DNA of 45,079 bases from Nemertoderma westbladi. Lineage: Eukaryota; Xenacoelomorpha; Nemertodermatida; Nemertodermatidae. Of the stretch, positions 39,401 through 45,079 are shown piece after piece. The stretch's first letter is position 1. Every line of letters begins with the position of its first letter. The stretch spans positions 1-45,079 of the forward strand of contig JAUCBJ010002634.1 of NCBI GenBank assembly GCA_032718475.1. The letters are read 5' to 3'. The notes under the pieces are model-generated. The model was not told the origin of the DNA. It worked only from the letters and a program-made list of their open reading frames with translations, and ran no database searches. The position numbers and the translations under genes were made by a program.

Positions 39401-41986
39401 TCGTAAAGCAAAGAACAGCTTACCAGCTGGTACGCCTGCTGCCGAATCCCCAAAGGCGATTCTTATAACGGACGAAGTAAAGGTGGTTCCCAAACTATTG
39501 TATCAAGGACATGGAGTGTTTGGCTACGCTAAGGATGACCCATCGGAGTTGGCCAACTCAGTCCTCTGCTCGATGGTTAAGATTTTATACGGGGGACCTT
39601 CAGTGATGGTGCAGATGATTCCAGTTCATTCCATGTGCTTTGCGTTTTTAACGACCGTTTTGTAGCTGCGTTGTTTCTTTCGAGTAGATCTGGTACTGTG
39701 GAAGTGTTAGAACAGGTATGTAAATGCGGATGGGCCTAGGCACCTTAGTAAAATATTAATATTATTTAATATTTTTTTAATGATAAATGCGCCCCCATGC
39801 GGGGCAAAATGGCATTATGCCTTTATTAATAGTTTACTTATTTAATTTATATTATATATTTAATTTATTTAATTATTCCTATTTAATATTAATATATTAT
39901 ATTTTATATTATCAATTTATTTATATTTTATCGGGCATATTCAAGTTCGTAATTCTATAAATAATGTACTGTACAATGTAAATAATATATCGTGTTTTGT
40001 ATACTGCTGTTACAGGTGTTGACATGGTGGAAACTGATGAACGTAAAGTCGATTGGGGAAGCGATCCGATTTAAAGATCATCATCGACAGGCCATAACAT
40101 CATCCGACTGTGCTGCCATCGAGTCGCTGAAGGGCTTAGTGGAGGAATTTCGCTCGTTCCCTCACGGTATTGGTGTCCGTCGCATACGGAGTCTTACGAC
40201 AGATACCCACAGGGCGCTGTGCCAGTCGACGGCCGGTATGATAGACCTTTCTCGCTACCTTTTAAGCAGCGGGTTCACATACTTTCTTACTGGAACAGTT
40301 TCCCAAGATCGCTTGGAGGGTGAGTTCGGATGTCTGCGTGGTATGACCGGTTCTAACCAGTCAATTACTGTAAAGGATATTGAATCTGGGATGCGTCTAC
40401 GTAGCCTTCTAGCATTCGTAAAGATGGGTGAAATGCCAGATGTGTTGACGGCCATTAAACACCCTATTGAATGTCCAGGTTGCGTAACCCCATTTACCGA
40501 AGAATCCCTTGTCCTTATAGATCGTTTGGGTGAACTTGAGGCTACTGTTGGTGAGCGGCATGCTGCTGCCTATGTAGCTGGTTATATCATTCGTGTAATT
40601 CCAGAGATAGAAGTATCCGGTAACACCATCCAGGCCGATAATGCATTTATCCAGACGCTATCTAGGGGTGGATTACAGCTGCAATCACATGAGTTGGTTT
40701 GGTGGGTAATGGCGTCAGCGACATGGGTAGATTCGGTACCTGATGGAACCATACTGTGCTACCGTCAATTAGCCCAGGTGGTCAAAACCATCGCTGTACA
40801 GTACGATATAATACCAGCGCCCCCCGCAGCTGCATGTACCACCCTTGCGAACACACTGTTAAACGGAATGCAGAAACGCTCCAGCATGATGTGCTCTGAA
40901 AAGCGATCTTCCGAAGGTCACGGAACCAACAGGAAATTTCTCCGCATTGCCGGTCTGGATAAAGGACATTAATCTTCTGTAGTGAAGATTGACTATTCGA
41001 CTATCTATTAATTTAATTGTAATTAATTTTGATAATTCAATATGCCTACAGACACATGTCACATACTGTAATACAACTCAACCCAAATGCCCCTTTTAAG
41101 GGCCAATTGCTGTTGTTATTTTGAATCGAGTAGGTCTACCTACACTGCCGGCAATTTATACATATGAAAACCATTGCAGATTGCAATAGCAGCTGCTGGA
41201 AATAAATAAATTTTCTAATCGTTATTTAATATTCATTTTGCGTGTTAAAATTTATAATCTTAAATTGCAGATCACAAGAATTTCAACATTATGAAATCTG
41301 TACGGTAAAGCTTCAACCACTACGTGGCTCGCCCCACTAAGATGTTTATTAATGTATTGGGCTGGGCTGGTGGCGAGAGTAGTGGGCGGTGCCGGTGGTG
41401 TCTGAATTTATTATGCATAGTGCACGAGCACGATTACTACCATACAGTATTATGGTATATGGACTATCACTGGCTTAGCAATAATTATATCAGCCTCAAA
41501 CGTTAAAGCAGGCAGCGAGGCAGGTTTGAGGTAGCTAGGTTCGTCATAAACACATAAGAAGAATAAATAACAATTTATCTGTGAGAGAAAATTGAAAATT
41601 TAACAAATTTGCATCTATTTCGGAGCCATATTAGAAGGGAACTAATGGACCCCGCTAGCGGGGTCTGGATATTCAGTGTGCCAGTCCTGTAGTATAGCAG
41701 TCCTTGGGTCAACCTCAAGATTTTTTGAATTACTCAGCCCAGTAGCTTCCAACACACAGAAAAAGAGTTCCCTAATGGCTCACAGTTCTGACTAGCGCCA
41801 CACGTAGCCACAACTCGATTACTTTGGATCCACTTACGTTTTGTTGTGAACCTGGACGGCTCGGCGTTCTGGTACCCGAACCGTAGTATTAAACGTGACA
41901 ACATCTCGCTGGGGTTGACAATTGGTCGAGATTCCTGTGAGTGTCAGTAGCAAGGTTTTGGTCCCTTCCAGATAACACGGTAGATT
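3139..41986 (-). CDS. HYDIN: HYDIN-like axonemal central-pair protein, 3' part (8 exons, partial)
   Basis: HYDIN is a very large protein of the C2 projection of the ciliary central pair, built of many ASH/MSP-like immunoglobulin-fold domains and needed for normal ciliary bending. Minus-strand exons are 41986-41838, 37115-36971, 6090-5927, 5294-5144, 5018-4755, 4341-4150, 4039-3877 and 3494-3139. They total 1584 nt, giving 527 residues and a stop with every phase matching, which strongly supports the model. Recognisable landmarks are FPDGTGL (exon 3 here), GLEYIDVPG (exon 4), SSELG (exon 6), SSPIGGDFTFPL across the last junction, then PKPLGPY, IPFKNVF and WTFYLKGV near the C-terminus. This series fits the C-terminal region of animal HYDIN. 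The related CFAP47 is the main alternative. The 5' exons are beyond the window. Two introns are unusual: one is nearly all satellite, one holds a P transposon. Confidence 0.85.
3877..4039 (-). CDS. HYDIN: HYDIN exon (penultimate)
   Basis: This 163-nt exon reads VIQDGRSDKVDWSCD ... EIKLDVTYEPSKLGDSS ... HISSPI. The TTAACCATTAG acceptor and GTAAGA donor fit. It ends with one base of a glycine codon completed by the last exon. Confidence 0.9.
4150..4341 (-). CDS. HYDIN: HYDIN exon (SSELG block)
   Basis: This 192-nt, 64-codon exon reads AGEAETKLTLSSSELGIFTY, then PGPEKPIHYATSLGS and AKFANYAKQKVEYTCK. The acceptor is ATATGTTGTAG above 4341 and the donor GTGGGT at 4149-4144. Both ends are in phase 0. 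Confidence 0.9.
4342..4754 (-). other. HYDIN intron, no other feature
   Basis: This is a 413-bp AT-rich intron between two in-phase HYDIN exons. Apparent open frames running into it are read-through from the neighbouring exon. Confidence 0.8.
4755..5018 (-). CDS. HYDIN: HYDIN exon (ASH-like domain)
   Basis: This 264-nt, 88-codon exon begins VTFKNQQSEEYIWYNVNF, continues through VNNPLDIPVSLNAFC, and ends FEFLPLK. It is flanked by a TTCCTCAG acceptor and a GTAAAG donor. The alternating hydrophobic pattern and the VxNPL turn match the immunoglobulin-fold ASH/MSP domains of the family. Confidence 0.9.
5144..5294 (-). CDS. HYDIN: HYDIN exon (GLEYIDVPG block)
   Basis: This 151-nt exon reads FKCIIEVMKPDK ... 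GLEYIDVPGISTRTYKINFF ... EGIYSIK. The acceptor is CATATTATTCAG above 5294 and the donor GTAAGT at 5143-5138. One base completes the preceding split codon and the exon ends in phase 0. Confidence 0.9.
5295..5926 (-). other. HYDIN intron, no other feature
   Basis: This is a 632-bp intron. A plus-strand open frame at 5205-5459 overlaps the HYDIN exon and looks like its antisense shadow. Nothing else is recognised. Confidence 0.75.
5927..6090 (-). CDS. HYDIN: HYDIN exon on the other side of the satellite intron
   Basis: This 164-nt exon reads GSVFFAFPDGTGLMYNLTG ... VVENWLRKPQR, residues 99-153. The acceptor ATTATCTCCAG abuts 6090 and the donor GTAAGTT follows at 5926. It ends with two bases of a codon completed by the next exon. 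The intron entering it is the 30.9-kb one. Confidence 0.9.
6091..6777. other. Unique intron sequence between HYDIN exon and satellite array
   Basis: AT-rich intron DNA. The part around 6590-6715 (CTGTCTGTCTG, then AAACTTGGTAC) resembles phrases common in dispersed invertebrate repeats, but I cannot name one. An 82-codon open frame at 6472-6720 has no protein-like features. Confidence 0.5.
6765..6851. repeat. Divergent first units of the array
   Basis: The left edge reads CTTCGCCCTGCGCGAAG, itself a hairpin-forming inverted repeat, then a diverged partial unit with CTCCCTACATCGCAGCAT. The first full-length unit is 6806-6851, with TCCTG where most copies have TACTG. Divergence at the edge is expected where exchange homogenises the interior less effectively. 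Confidence 0.7.
9791..10550. repeat. 760-bp segment duplicated 8330 bp away (copy 1)
   Basis: Aligning by eye at a constant offset of 8330, this segment follows 18121-18880 unit by unit. It includes rare variants found only in these two places (CGTAAATTCCG near 9937/18267 and AGTAATAGGG near 9967/18297), and unit lengths of 46, 43 and 38 bp in the same order. Confidence 0.85.
10801..13640. repeat. Higher-order block A (longest version)
   Basis: The start aligns with block B at offset 5070 (for example 10821 to 15891). The end aligns at offsets 3920 then 4012 (12601 to 16521, 13629 to 17641). The difference between the first two offsets, 1150 bp, equals 25 units of 46 bp. These extra units repeat a 3-5 unit cycle of GATACT/TAGGG, GGTACT/TAGGG and GGTACT/TGGGG types between about 11500 and 12600. 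Confidence 0.75.
15841..18160. repeat. Higher-order block B
   Basis: Matches block C at offset 3406 from 15841 to about 17040, then at offset 3314 to about 18160. The 92-bp change equals two units, present near 17050-17140 in this copy only. Shared rare markers are CGCAGGGCCTTCGTACATG followed by TCG, AAGCGCC and TAGCAACGGG. Confidence 0.8.
18121..18880. repeat. 760-bp segment duplicated 8330 bp away (copy 2)
   Basis: Partner of 9791-10550. Identity breaks at both edges inside a unit: before 18121 and after 18880 the two copies use different unit variants. Confidence 0.85.
19247..21475. repeat. Higher-order block C
   Basis: Partner of block B. TAGCAACGGG occurs here near 21393, in block B near 18079, and once more near 15353, which suggests a further, older copy just left of block B. 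Confidence 0.8.
27480..28200. repeat. Homogenised stretch of GTAGTAGGG/ATTCC units
   Basis: About fifteen consecutive 46-bp units are nearly all the same subtype (GTAGTAGGGAAGGG with CATTCCG). The wider zone 22.3-32 kb is dominated by the GTAGTAGGG type, unlike the flanks of the array. This marks recent local amplification. Confidence 0.75.
36971..37115 (-). CDS. HYDIN: HYDIN exon adjoining the satellite array
   Basis: This 145-nt exon reads NNAWDLRPSINGEYWTG ... YKPLTMTTDGKKHT. The acceptor is CTTGTTGCAG next to 37115. The donor is GTATGT at 36970-36965. It ends in phase 0 and joins the GSVFFAFPDGTGL exon 30.9 kb away. The KxHxGxxFFPLPDGTGLL-type sequence made by that join is a conserved HYDIN landmark, so the two exons belong together although a giant array separates them. 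Confidence 0.85.
37116..37411 (-). other. HYDIN intron sequence left of the P transposon
   Basis: Intron DNA between the exon acceptor and the transposon. The minus-strand open frame through 36941-37237 is the exon plus read-through. No other gene is seen. Confidence 0.6.
37420..37454 (+). repeat. P element left terminal repeat, outer half
   Basis: The first 35 bp of the 70-bp repeat. Its last five bases (ACACT, 37450-37454) are duplicated at 39013-39017 by the nested hAT insertion. Confidence 0.9.
37744..37778 (+). repeat. G-rich tract
   Basis: Four or more G runs separated by single A or T bases. This has quadruplex potential on the plus strand and lies within the hAT remnant. Confidence 0.6.
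38302..38672 (+). pseudogene. hAT transposase fragment with TTF-type zinc finger start
   Basis: After a good acceptor (CATTTTTCTCTAG, ending 38301), one frame reads DNPPDSTEQPAKRLRVSPEP, a Pro/Ser-rich linker with a basic AKRLR patch. A frameshift near 38400 moves to SYIDSTHYNDHDKYN, then TCGSHCTTVWSYSRILDAAF, CRYCVFF. The W-Y-S-x-x-x-DAAFCxYC-F pattern is the TTF-type zinc finger at the head of DUF4371/hAT transposases (ZMYM-like). It is cut off by a run of G at 38673. Catalytic and dimerisation regions are absent. Confidence 0.7.
38673..38912. mobile_element. Candidate MITE with homopolymer G/C ends inside the hAT
   Basis: A run of 17 G at 38673-38689 is followed by TAAACTGGACGC. The far end is GCGTCCAGT followed by 14 C at 38899-38912. 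The ends are inverted repeats of each other over the G/C tract and ACTGGACGC. On both sides the hAT TTF sequence seems to resume (CACCGGACCAG before, CACCGGACAAG after). A target duplication is not clear, so the family is unknown. Confidence 0.45.
39018..39052 (+). repeat. P element left terminal repeat, inner half
   Basis: The inner 35 bp of the left repeat, with the 18-bp palindrome at 39027-39044. Sequence identity to the right repeat stops right after CCATTAGTT. Confidence 0.9.
39264..39715 (+). pseudogene. P-type transposase, first exon remnant
   Basis: The frame at 39264-39665 reads ITDEVKVVPKLLYQGHGVFG and then AKDDPSELANSVL and VMVQMIPVHS, like the early catalytic region of P/THAP9 transposases. 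It has no ATG at its beginning (first codon TTG), and no N-terminal THAP zinc finger is seen in the 211 bp between it and the terminal repeat. Near 39630 the homologous reading shifts by one frame to VFNDRFVAALFLSSRSGTVE, running in frame to CAG at 39715, followed by a GTATGT donor. The usual long middle part of the catalytic domain between these two pieces is missing, so this copy is internally deleted or frameshifted. Confidence 0.65.
39716..40015 (+). other. Intron of the P-type transposase
   Basis: Exactly 300 bp, GTATGT...TGTTACAG, AT-rich. It joins two exons in phase 0, giving VEVLEQ followed by VLTWWKLMNV, a continuous conserved segment. Confidence 0.7.
40016..40972 (+). pseudogene. 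P-type transposase, C-terminal exon
   Basis: An uninterrupted frame of 318 codons plus stop. VLTWWKLMNVKSIGEAIRF leads in. At about nt 40277-40330 is YFLTGTVSQDRLEGEFG, the diagnostic SQDRLEGxFGxxRxxxGxN block of P-element and THAP9 transposases. AAYVAGYIIRVIPEIE follows near 40565, matching the AGYI block seen further on in THAP9-type proteins. This exon alone is intact and well conserved, but the protein as a whole is not functional because the N-terminal half is damaged. I see no evidence that it has become a host gene. Confidence 0.8.
40973..41639. other. P element 3' non-coding region
   Basis: AT-rich sequence between the transposase stop and the right terminal repeat. The 60-codon frame at 41324-41506 has no recognisable content. 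Confidence 0.6.
41640..41709 (-). repeat. P element right terminal repeat
   Basis: Intact 70-bp copy with the 18-bp palindrome at 41648-41665. Confidence 0.9.
41838..41986 (-). CDS. HYDIN: HYDIN exon (first in window)
   Basis: This 149-nt exon encodes residues 1-49 of the partial product (NLPCYLEGTKTLLLTLTG ...). The acceptor is TTTTAATAG just above 41986 and the donor GTAAGT at 41837-41832. It starts in phase 0 and ends with two bases of a codon completed by the next exon. A nearer AG inside the exon would shorten the start. I chose the outer acceptor because its pyrimidine tract is better and the frame stays open with family-like sequence. Confidence 0.7.
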
Positions 41987-42837
41987 CTATTAAAATAAAT
42001 AGAATGCATGAACTTCTAGCAGATAGAATATTAATTTATACATATAAATATTAGATATTAGAATTAAAATTACATAATAAAAATAATGTTTACAGAACTC
42101 CATGAGTTCTGTGTTCTTGTGAGTGATGAGTAATTTAAGGAGATAATTGAAGTCTTAGTGCAAATAATAGCGCAATAGCAATCAAAAACAAATTCCTAAG
42201 ACTAGGGCCTACGATTCCCAACTGGAACTACTATTACTTCTGTAAGGAGATAATAATAATAAAAAAAATCGTCCCAGATTGTGGGTTTACCATTGAGGCA
42301 AGCTACTTTACTTTACTAATGTAATTCGCGTTTCTTCATCAAATTTAGATTATTTAAGGAAAAACACTCACTTATATATATATTATACAGTATCCTAGAC
42401 GGCGATGTAGATCTATATTTCGGTTCCTTACCGCCGCATAGCGGCGTGTCTTGTGACACGTTACTATTTGGAGATAGTACCGACTGTGAATAATATGTTG
42501 TTACTGACAACTGCTGTACTGCTAGCATACGGTACTAGCTGTCTCCTGACTGGGCTAACTCAGTAACTGCAGCACTGAACTCGGTTGCTCTGTAACTGCT
42601 GAATTTAGAACTGCAGAAGTGTGAACAGGTGAACGGCAAGGCCAAGGGACCAAGGAGCAATACAACAATACAGCAATAGGCTAGGCCTACTCCAACCAAC
42701 TAAAGTTACCGGCACCGTACTGTCGTACTGTTTGTTGTTTACTCCAATTTCAACGAAACAGTAAACCGGGATCCATGGTGCGCGGCACTTAACAACTTAA
42801 ATTAAAGCGATTCAGGTTCCGCTACATCCACATATTT
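41987..42837. other. Region between HYDIN exon and flotillin, likely flotillin 5' flank
   Basis: AT-rich first half, then repeated CAGTAACTGC-like phrases near 42550-42620. Two adjacent hairpins occur at 42432-42460. No minus-strand exon with HYDIN-like sequence was found. A TATATATAT run near 42375 is too far and too simple to call a promoter. Confidence 0.4.
42432..42460. other. Two adjoining perfect hairpins
   Basis: CGCCGC-ATA-GCGGCG (42432-42446) runs directly into CGTGTC-TTGT-GACACG (42445-42460). The two stems overlap by two bases, so only one can fully form at a time. Function unknown. Confidence 0.5.
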
Positions 42838-44109
42838 ATGGGTAACATCCACACTGTGGGGCCGAACGAGGCCCTTGTTGTGTCCGGTGCATGTTGCAGT
42901 CGGGCCCACAAAACCTTCGTCAGTACCGGAGGTTGGGCGTGGGCGTGGTGGTTAGTAACAGACGTCCAGTCAATCAAACTTGAGATAATGACGTTAAATC
43001 CGCGATGCGAGAAAGTCGAAACATCAGAAGGGGTTCCGGTTACCGTAACCGGAGTGGCTCAATGTAAAGTAATGGTGGAGAAAGAGTTACTAACCACCGC
43101 TTGCGAGCAGTTCCTAGGAAGATCGCAGAAACACATAGAGAACGTAATCCTGCAGACGTTAGACGGGCATCTGCGTGCTATACTCGGCACACTAACGATC
43201 GAAGCGATCTTCCAAGATCGCGACCAGTTTGCTACACTGGTCCGGGAGGTAGCCAGCCCAGACGTAGGCCGCATGGGTATAGAGATTATCAGTTTTACTA
43301 TTAAGGATGTTTTTGATAACGTTAATTATCTGAATTCCTTGGGTCGCACGCAGACGGCCTGCGTGAAACGGGACGCCGATATTGGAGTTGCTCAGGCAGA
43401 GAGAGACGCCGGTATTCGGGAAGCGGAGTGCGACAAGGCCAAGATGGACGCGAGATTCTACGCGGACACCAAGATCGCCGATAGTAAGCGGGAATTGGAA
43501 GTGAGACAAGCAATATTCGACGGGGAGGTTAACGTTACCAAAGCCAAGTCGGAGCTCGCCTACCAACTACAGTCGGCCAAGATGAAACAGGAGATAAGAG
43601 CCGAGGAGGTTCAGATAGATGTCGTCGAACGGAGGAAGTTGATAGAGATAGAGGAGCAGGAGAACCTGGTGCAAGAGAAGGTGTTACACGCGACGGTCAA
43701 GTTACCGGCCGAGGCGGAGGGCTACAAGGTGGAGACGTTAGCGGACGGGCGTCGCACCCAGACGGTGGAGCTCGCCCGGGCGTCGGCGCAGAGCACCCGG
43801 TTGGTAGGGGGCGCGGAGGCGGGCGCCATCGAGGCGGTCGGGAAGGCCGAGGCCGAACGGATGCGGGCCAAGGCCGCGGCCTTCGGGAAGTACGGGAAGG
43901 CGGCCGTCGCCTCCATGGTGCTGGAGGTGATGCCGGAGTTGGCGGCCGAGGCGGCGGCCCCGCTCAGTAAGATCGACGAGATCGTGTTGCTAGGAGACGA
44001 CGCGACTTCCAGCGAGGTGAGTCGTCTACTCGGCTCGCTACCGCCCGCCGTTAACGCCCTTACTGGGGTCGACATCACCCAGGCCATAGGGAAGTTGATT
44101 AAAACCTGA
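42838..44109 (+). CDS. FLOT2: Flotillin-2-like protein, intronless
   Basis: Flotillin-2 is an inner-leaflet scaffold of membrane microdomains acting in endocytosis and signalling. This single uninterrupted frame encodes 423 residues, close to the about 428 of animal flotillin-2. The start reads MGNIHTVGPNEALVVSG, the family start with Gly2 for myristoylation. Cys19-Cys20 are kept, but the palmitoylated Cys4 of vertebrate flotillin-2 is Ile. The SPFH/PHB domain spans about residues 1-190 (GGWAWAWW, EIMTLNPRCE, CEQFLG, GHLRAILGTLT, FTIKDVFDNVNYL). A long charged coiled-coil with ERDAGIREAE repeats covers about 190-350. The C-terminus keeps the PLSKIDEIVLLG and SLPPAVNALTGVDI blocks. Animal flotillin genes normally have many introns, so this is probably an expressed or recently intact retrocopy. 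It is opposite in strand to HYDIN. No poly(A) tail or target duplication is visible. Confidence 0.92.
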   Translation: MGNIHTVGPNEALVVSGACCSRAHKTFVSTGGWAWAWWLVTDVQSIKLEIMTLNPRCEKVETSEGVPVTVTGVAQCKVMVEKELLTTACEQFLGRSQKHIENVILQTLDGHLRAILGTLTIEAIFQDRDQFATLVREVASPDVGRMGIEIISFTIKDVFDNVNYLNSLGRTQTACVKRDADIGVAQAERDAGIREAECDKAKMDARFYADTKIADSKRELEVRQAIFDGEVNVTKAKSELAYQLQSAKMKQEIRAEEVQIDVVERRKLIEIEEQENLVQEKVLHATVKLPAEAEGYKVETLADGRRTQTVELARASAQSTRLVGGAEAGAIEAVGKAEAERMRAKAAAFGKYGKAAVASMVLEVMPELAAEAAAPLSKIDEIVLLGDDATSSEVSRLLGSLPPAVNALTGVDITQAIGKLIKT

Positions 44110-45079
44110 TGGATTCAGCTCCTACTCGTTACTTACTCTCTTTCTATTGAACTTTAATGTTATATTTAATAGGTACGGTATTTATTTATGAGCACAAAGA
44201 CAGGCAGACTTAGCGGCTTTTATAACAAACAAACAAACAAACAAGGTTATTGGATTTATTGTGCCATAAATTAGTTGCTTGTTGTTGTTTGTCTAATTTT
44301 TTTTATTGTTGCTTTTATTTTCCAAGAAACGAAGATTAACGAGATTAACGACTCTTTACTTAATTGGTACCAACTAGTTGCCAATCTCCCACCAATCTCT
44401 AACTGTTTATTTAATTGGTTTGTAGTTTTTCTCCGTTGCTACGGACTACACGTACTCAATATGAATCGCTTAGAATGTACTTATACAGCCATTATGTTGA
44501 ATGTAGATGTTTTTTTTTTTACCGTTATTAACCGATGTTATTATTATTACATCCGTATAAATTTTTAATCGATTGTGTTACAGCTTTCTTTGTTTAATTT
44601 ATTTCATTAATAATTAATTGCTGTTAATTATTTACATAATTGTTTGTAAAGTAGAAAATTACTTTACAAACTAAAGTTGCAAAGTATTTCTGTTTTTATT
44701 CCAACATTACGAAATTGGCAGTTAATGAGAAACAACTGCGGGTGGTGTGGAAAAAATCACCAGGTTAACCAGATATCTATTATAATTTGGAACTGTAAAT
44801 TGTTAAATCAACCTTTTTTTTAATTACAATAATAATTATTGTTATAAACAATCATAAATTAATTATGAAATTGTGTTATTTATAAAACTATTAATTTTAT
44901 TTCAGGTTTAGTTTTGTAGTTTATTATGAGTAATTCATAACAAATGTTCCGACTTTAGAACAATTACTTTATTGCTGATATTATTTATACCTCATAATCA
45001 CTTTCTCTTTCTTCATAGATCTAAATAAATATAATCTGAATGCATGTCATGCAATTTAATGTGAGACCAAAACAATATC
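44110..45079. other. Flotillin 3' flank, no gene seen
   Basis: Very AT-rich. It contains an ACAA tetranucleotide run near 44227-44243 and an AATAAA at 45024-45029 that could serve flotillin. The 97-codon frame at 44275-44568 is hydrophobic only because it is T-rich and has no family resemblance. No HYDIN exon was found on the minus strand. Confidence 0.5.

Larger units (their letters stand above)
37420..41709 (+). mobile_element. P-superfamily DNA transposon with 70-bp terminal inverted repeats
   Basis: The left terminal repeat is 37420-37454 plus 39018-39052 (split by a nested insertion). The right one is 41640-41709. They begin ACCCAAGGACTGC and are identical over 70 of 70 bases when reverse complemented. 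Each contains a perfect 18-bp palindrome, GACCCCGCTAGCGGGGTC. The flanks 37412-37419 (CAAGGTCA) and 41710-41717 (CAACCTCA) match at 6 of 8 positions, a possible 8-bp target duplication as expected for P elements. The interior encodes remains of a P-type transposase. The element lies in a HYDIN intron, opposite to the gene. Identical ends imply fairly recent activity or mobilisation in trans, but the split left end should prevent movement now. Confidence 0.85.

Noticed and set aside
41838-41977. Shorter version of the first HYDIN exon using an internal AG
   Set aside because: That AG lacks a pyrimidine tract, whereas the outer acceptor keeps an open phase-0 frame with plausible sequence.
3139-41986. 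CFAP47 rather than HYDIN
   Set aside because: Both have ASH-type domains, but the sequence of landmarks (FPDGTGL, GLEYIDVPG, SSPIGGDFTFPL, PKPLGP, YLKGV) fits my knowledge of the HYDIN C-terminus better. A protein search would decide.
42316-42528. Minus-strand 70-codon open frame as a HYDIN exon
   Set aside because: No HYDIN-like sequence and it runs through the two hairpins.
43059-44087. Several minus-strand and one plus-strand open frames inside flotillin
   Set aside because: They are shadows of the flotillin coding frame caused by its GC-rich codons.
44275-44568. Membrane-like 97-codon open frame
   Set aside because: Hydrophobicity follows from T-rich DNA and nothing resembles a known protein.

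Overview
The window is eukaryotic DNA, most likely from an invertebrate animal. It has GT-AG introns, an axonemal gene (HYDIN family), a flotillin gene, LINE, P-type and hAT-type transposon remains, and AT-rich non-coding DNA. The exact phylum cannot be read from the sequence.

The backbone is the 3' end of a minus-strand HYDIN gene. Its product belongs to the central-pair apparatus of motile cilia and flagella. I reconstruct eight exons (5'->3' on the minus strand: 41986-41838, 37115-36971, 6090-5927, 5294-5144, 5018-4755, 4341-4150, 4039-3877, 3494-3139). All have usable splice sites and matching phases. They sum to 1584 nt, an open frame of 527 codons plus a stop, so the gene looks intact here. 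Earlier exons must lie beyond position 45079.

The outstanding feature is a tandem array of about 30.2 kb (about 6778-36946) of a 46-bp unit that fills about 98% of one HYDIN intron (6091-36970). It begins in transcript order only about 20 bp after that intron's 5' splice site. The unit is rich in inverted repeats, lacks open reading frames, occurs in 46-, 43- and 38-bp forms, and carries nested higher-order duplications (3-5 unit blocks, 3.3-3.4 kb blocks and a 760-bp block copied 8330 bp away). A satellite-filled intron in an axonemal gene recalls the intron gigantism of fly Y-linked axonemal dynein genes.

The next HYDIN intron upstream (37116-41837) holds a P-superfamily DNA transposon (37420-41709). 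It has perfect 70-bp terminal inverted repeats and a decayed spliced transposase. A 1558-bp hAT-type element sits inside its left terminal repeat, and a possible small MITE with G/C-homopolymer ends sits inside the hAT.

Downstream of HYDIN (1-2815) are at least three decayed LINE fragments in both orientations. On the far right, plus-strand 42838-44109 is an intronless flotillin-2-like gene, probably an old retrocopy lying antisense within a HYDIN intron. The remaining stretches (1281-1600, 5295-5926, 6091-6777, 41987-42837, 44110-45079) show no supportable gene.
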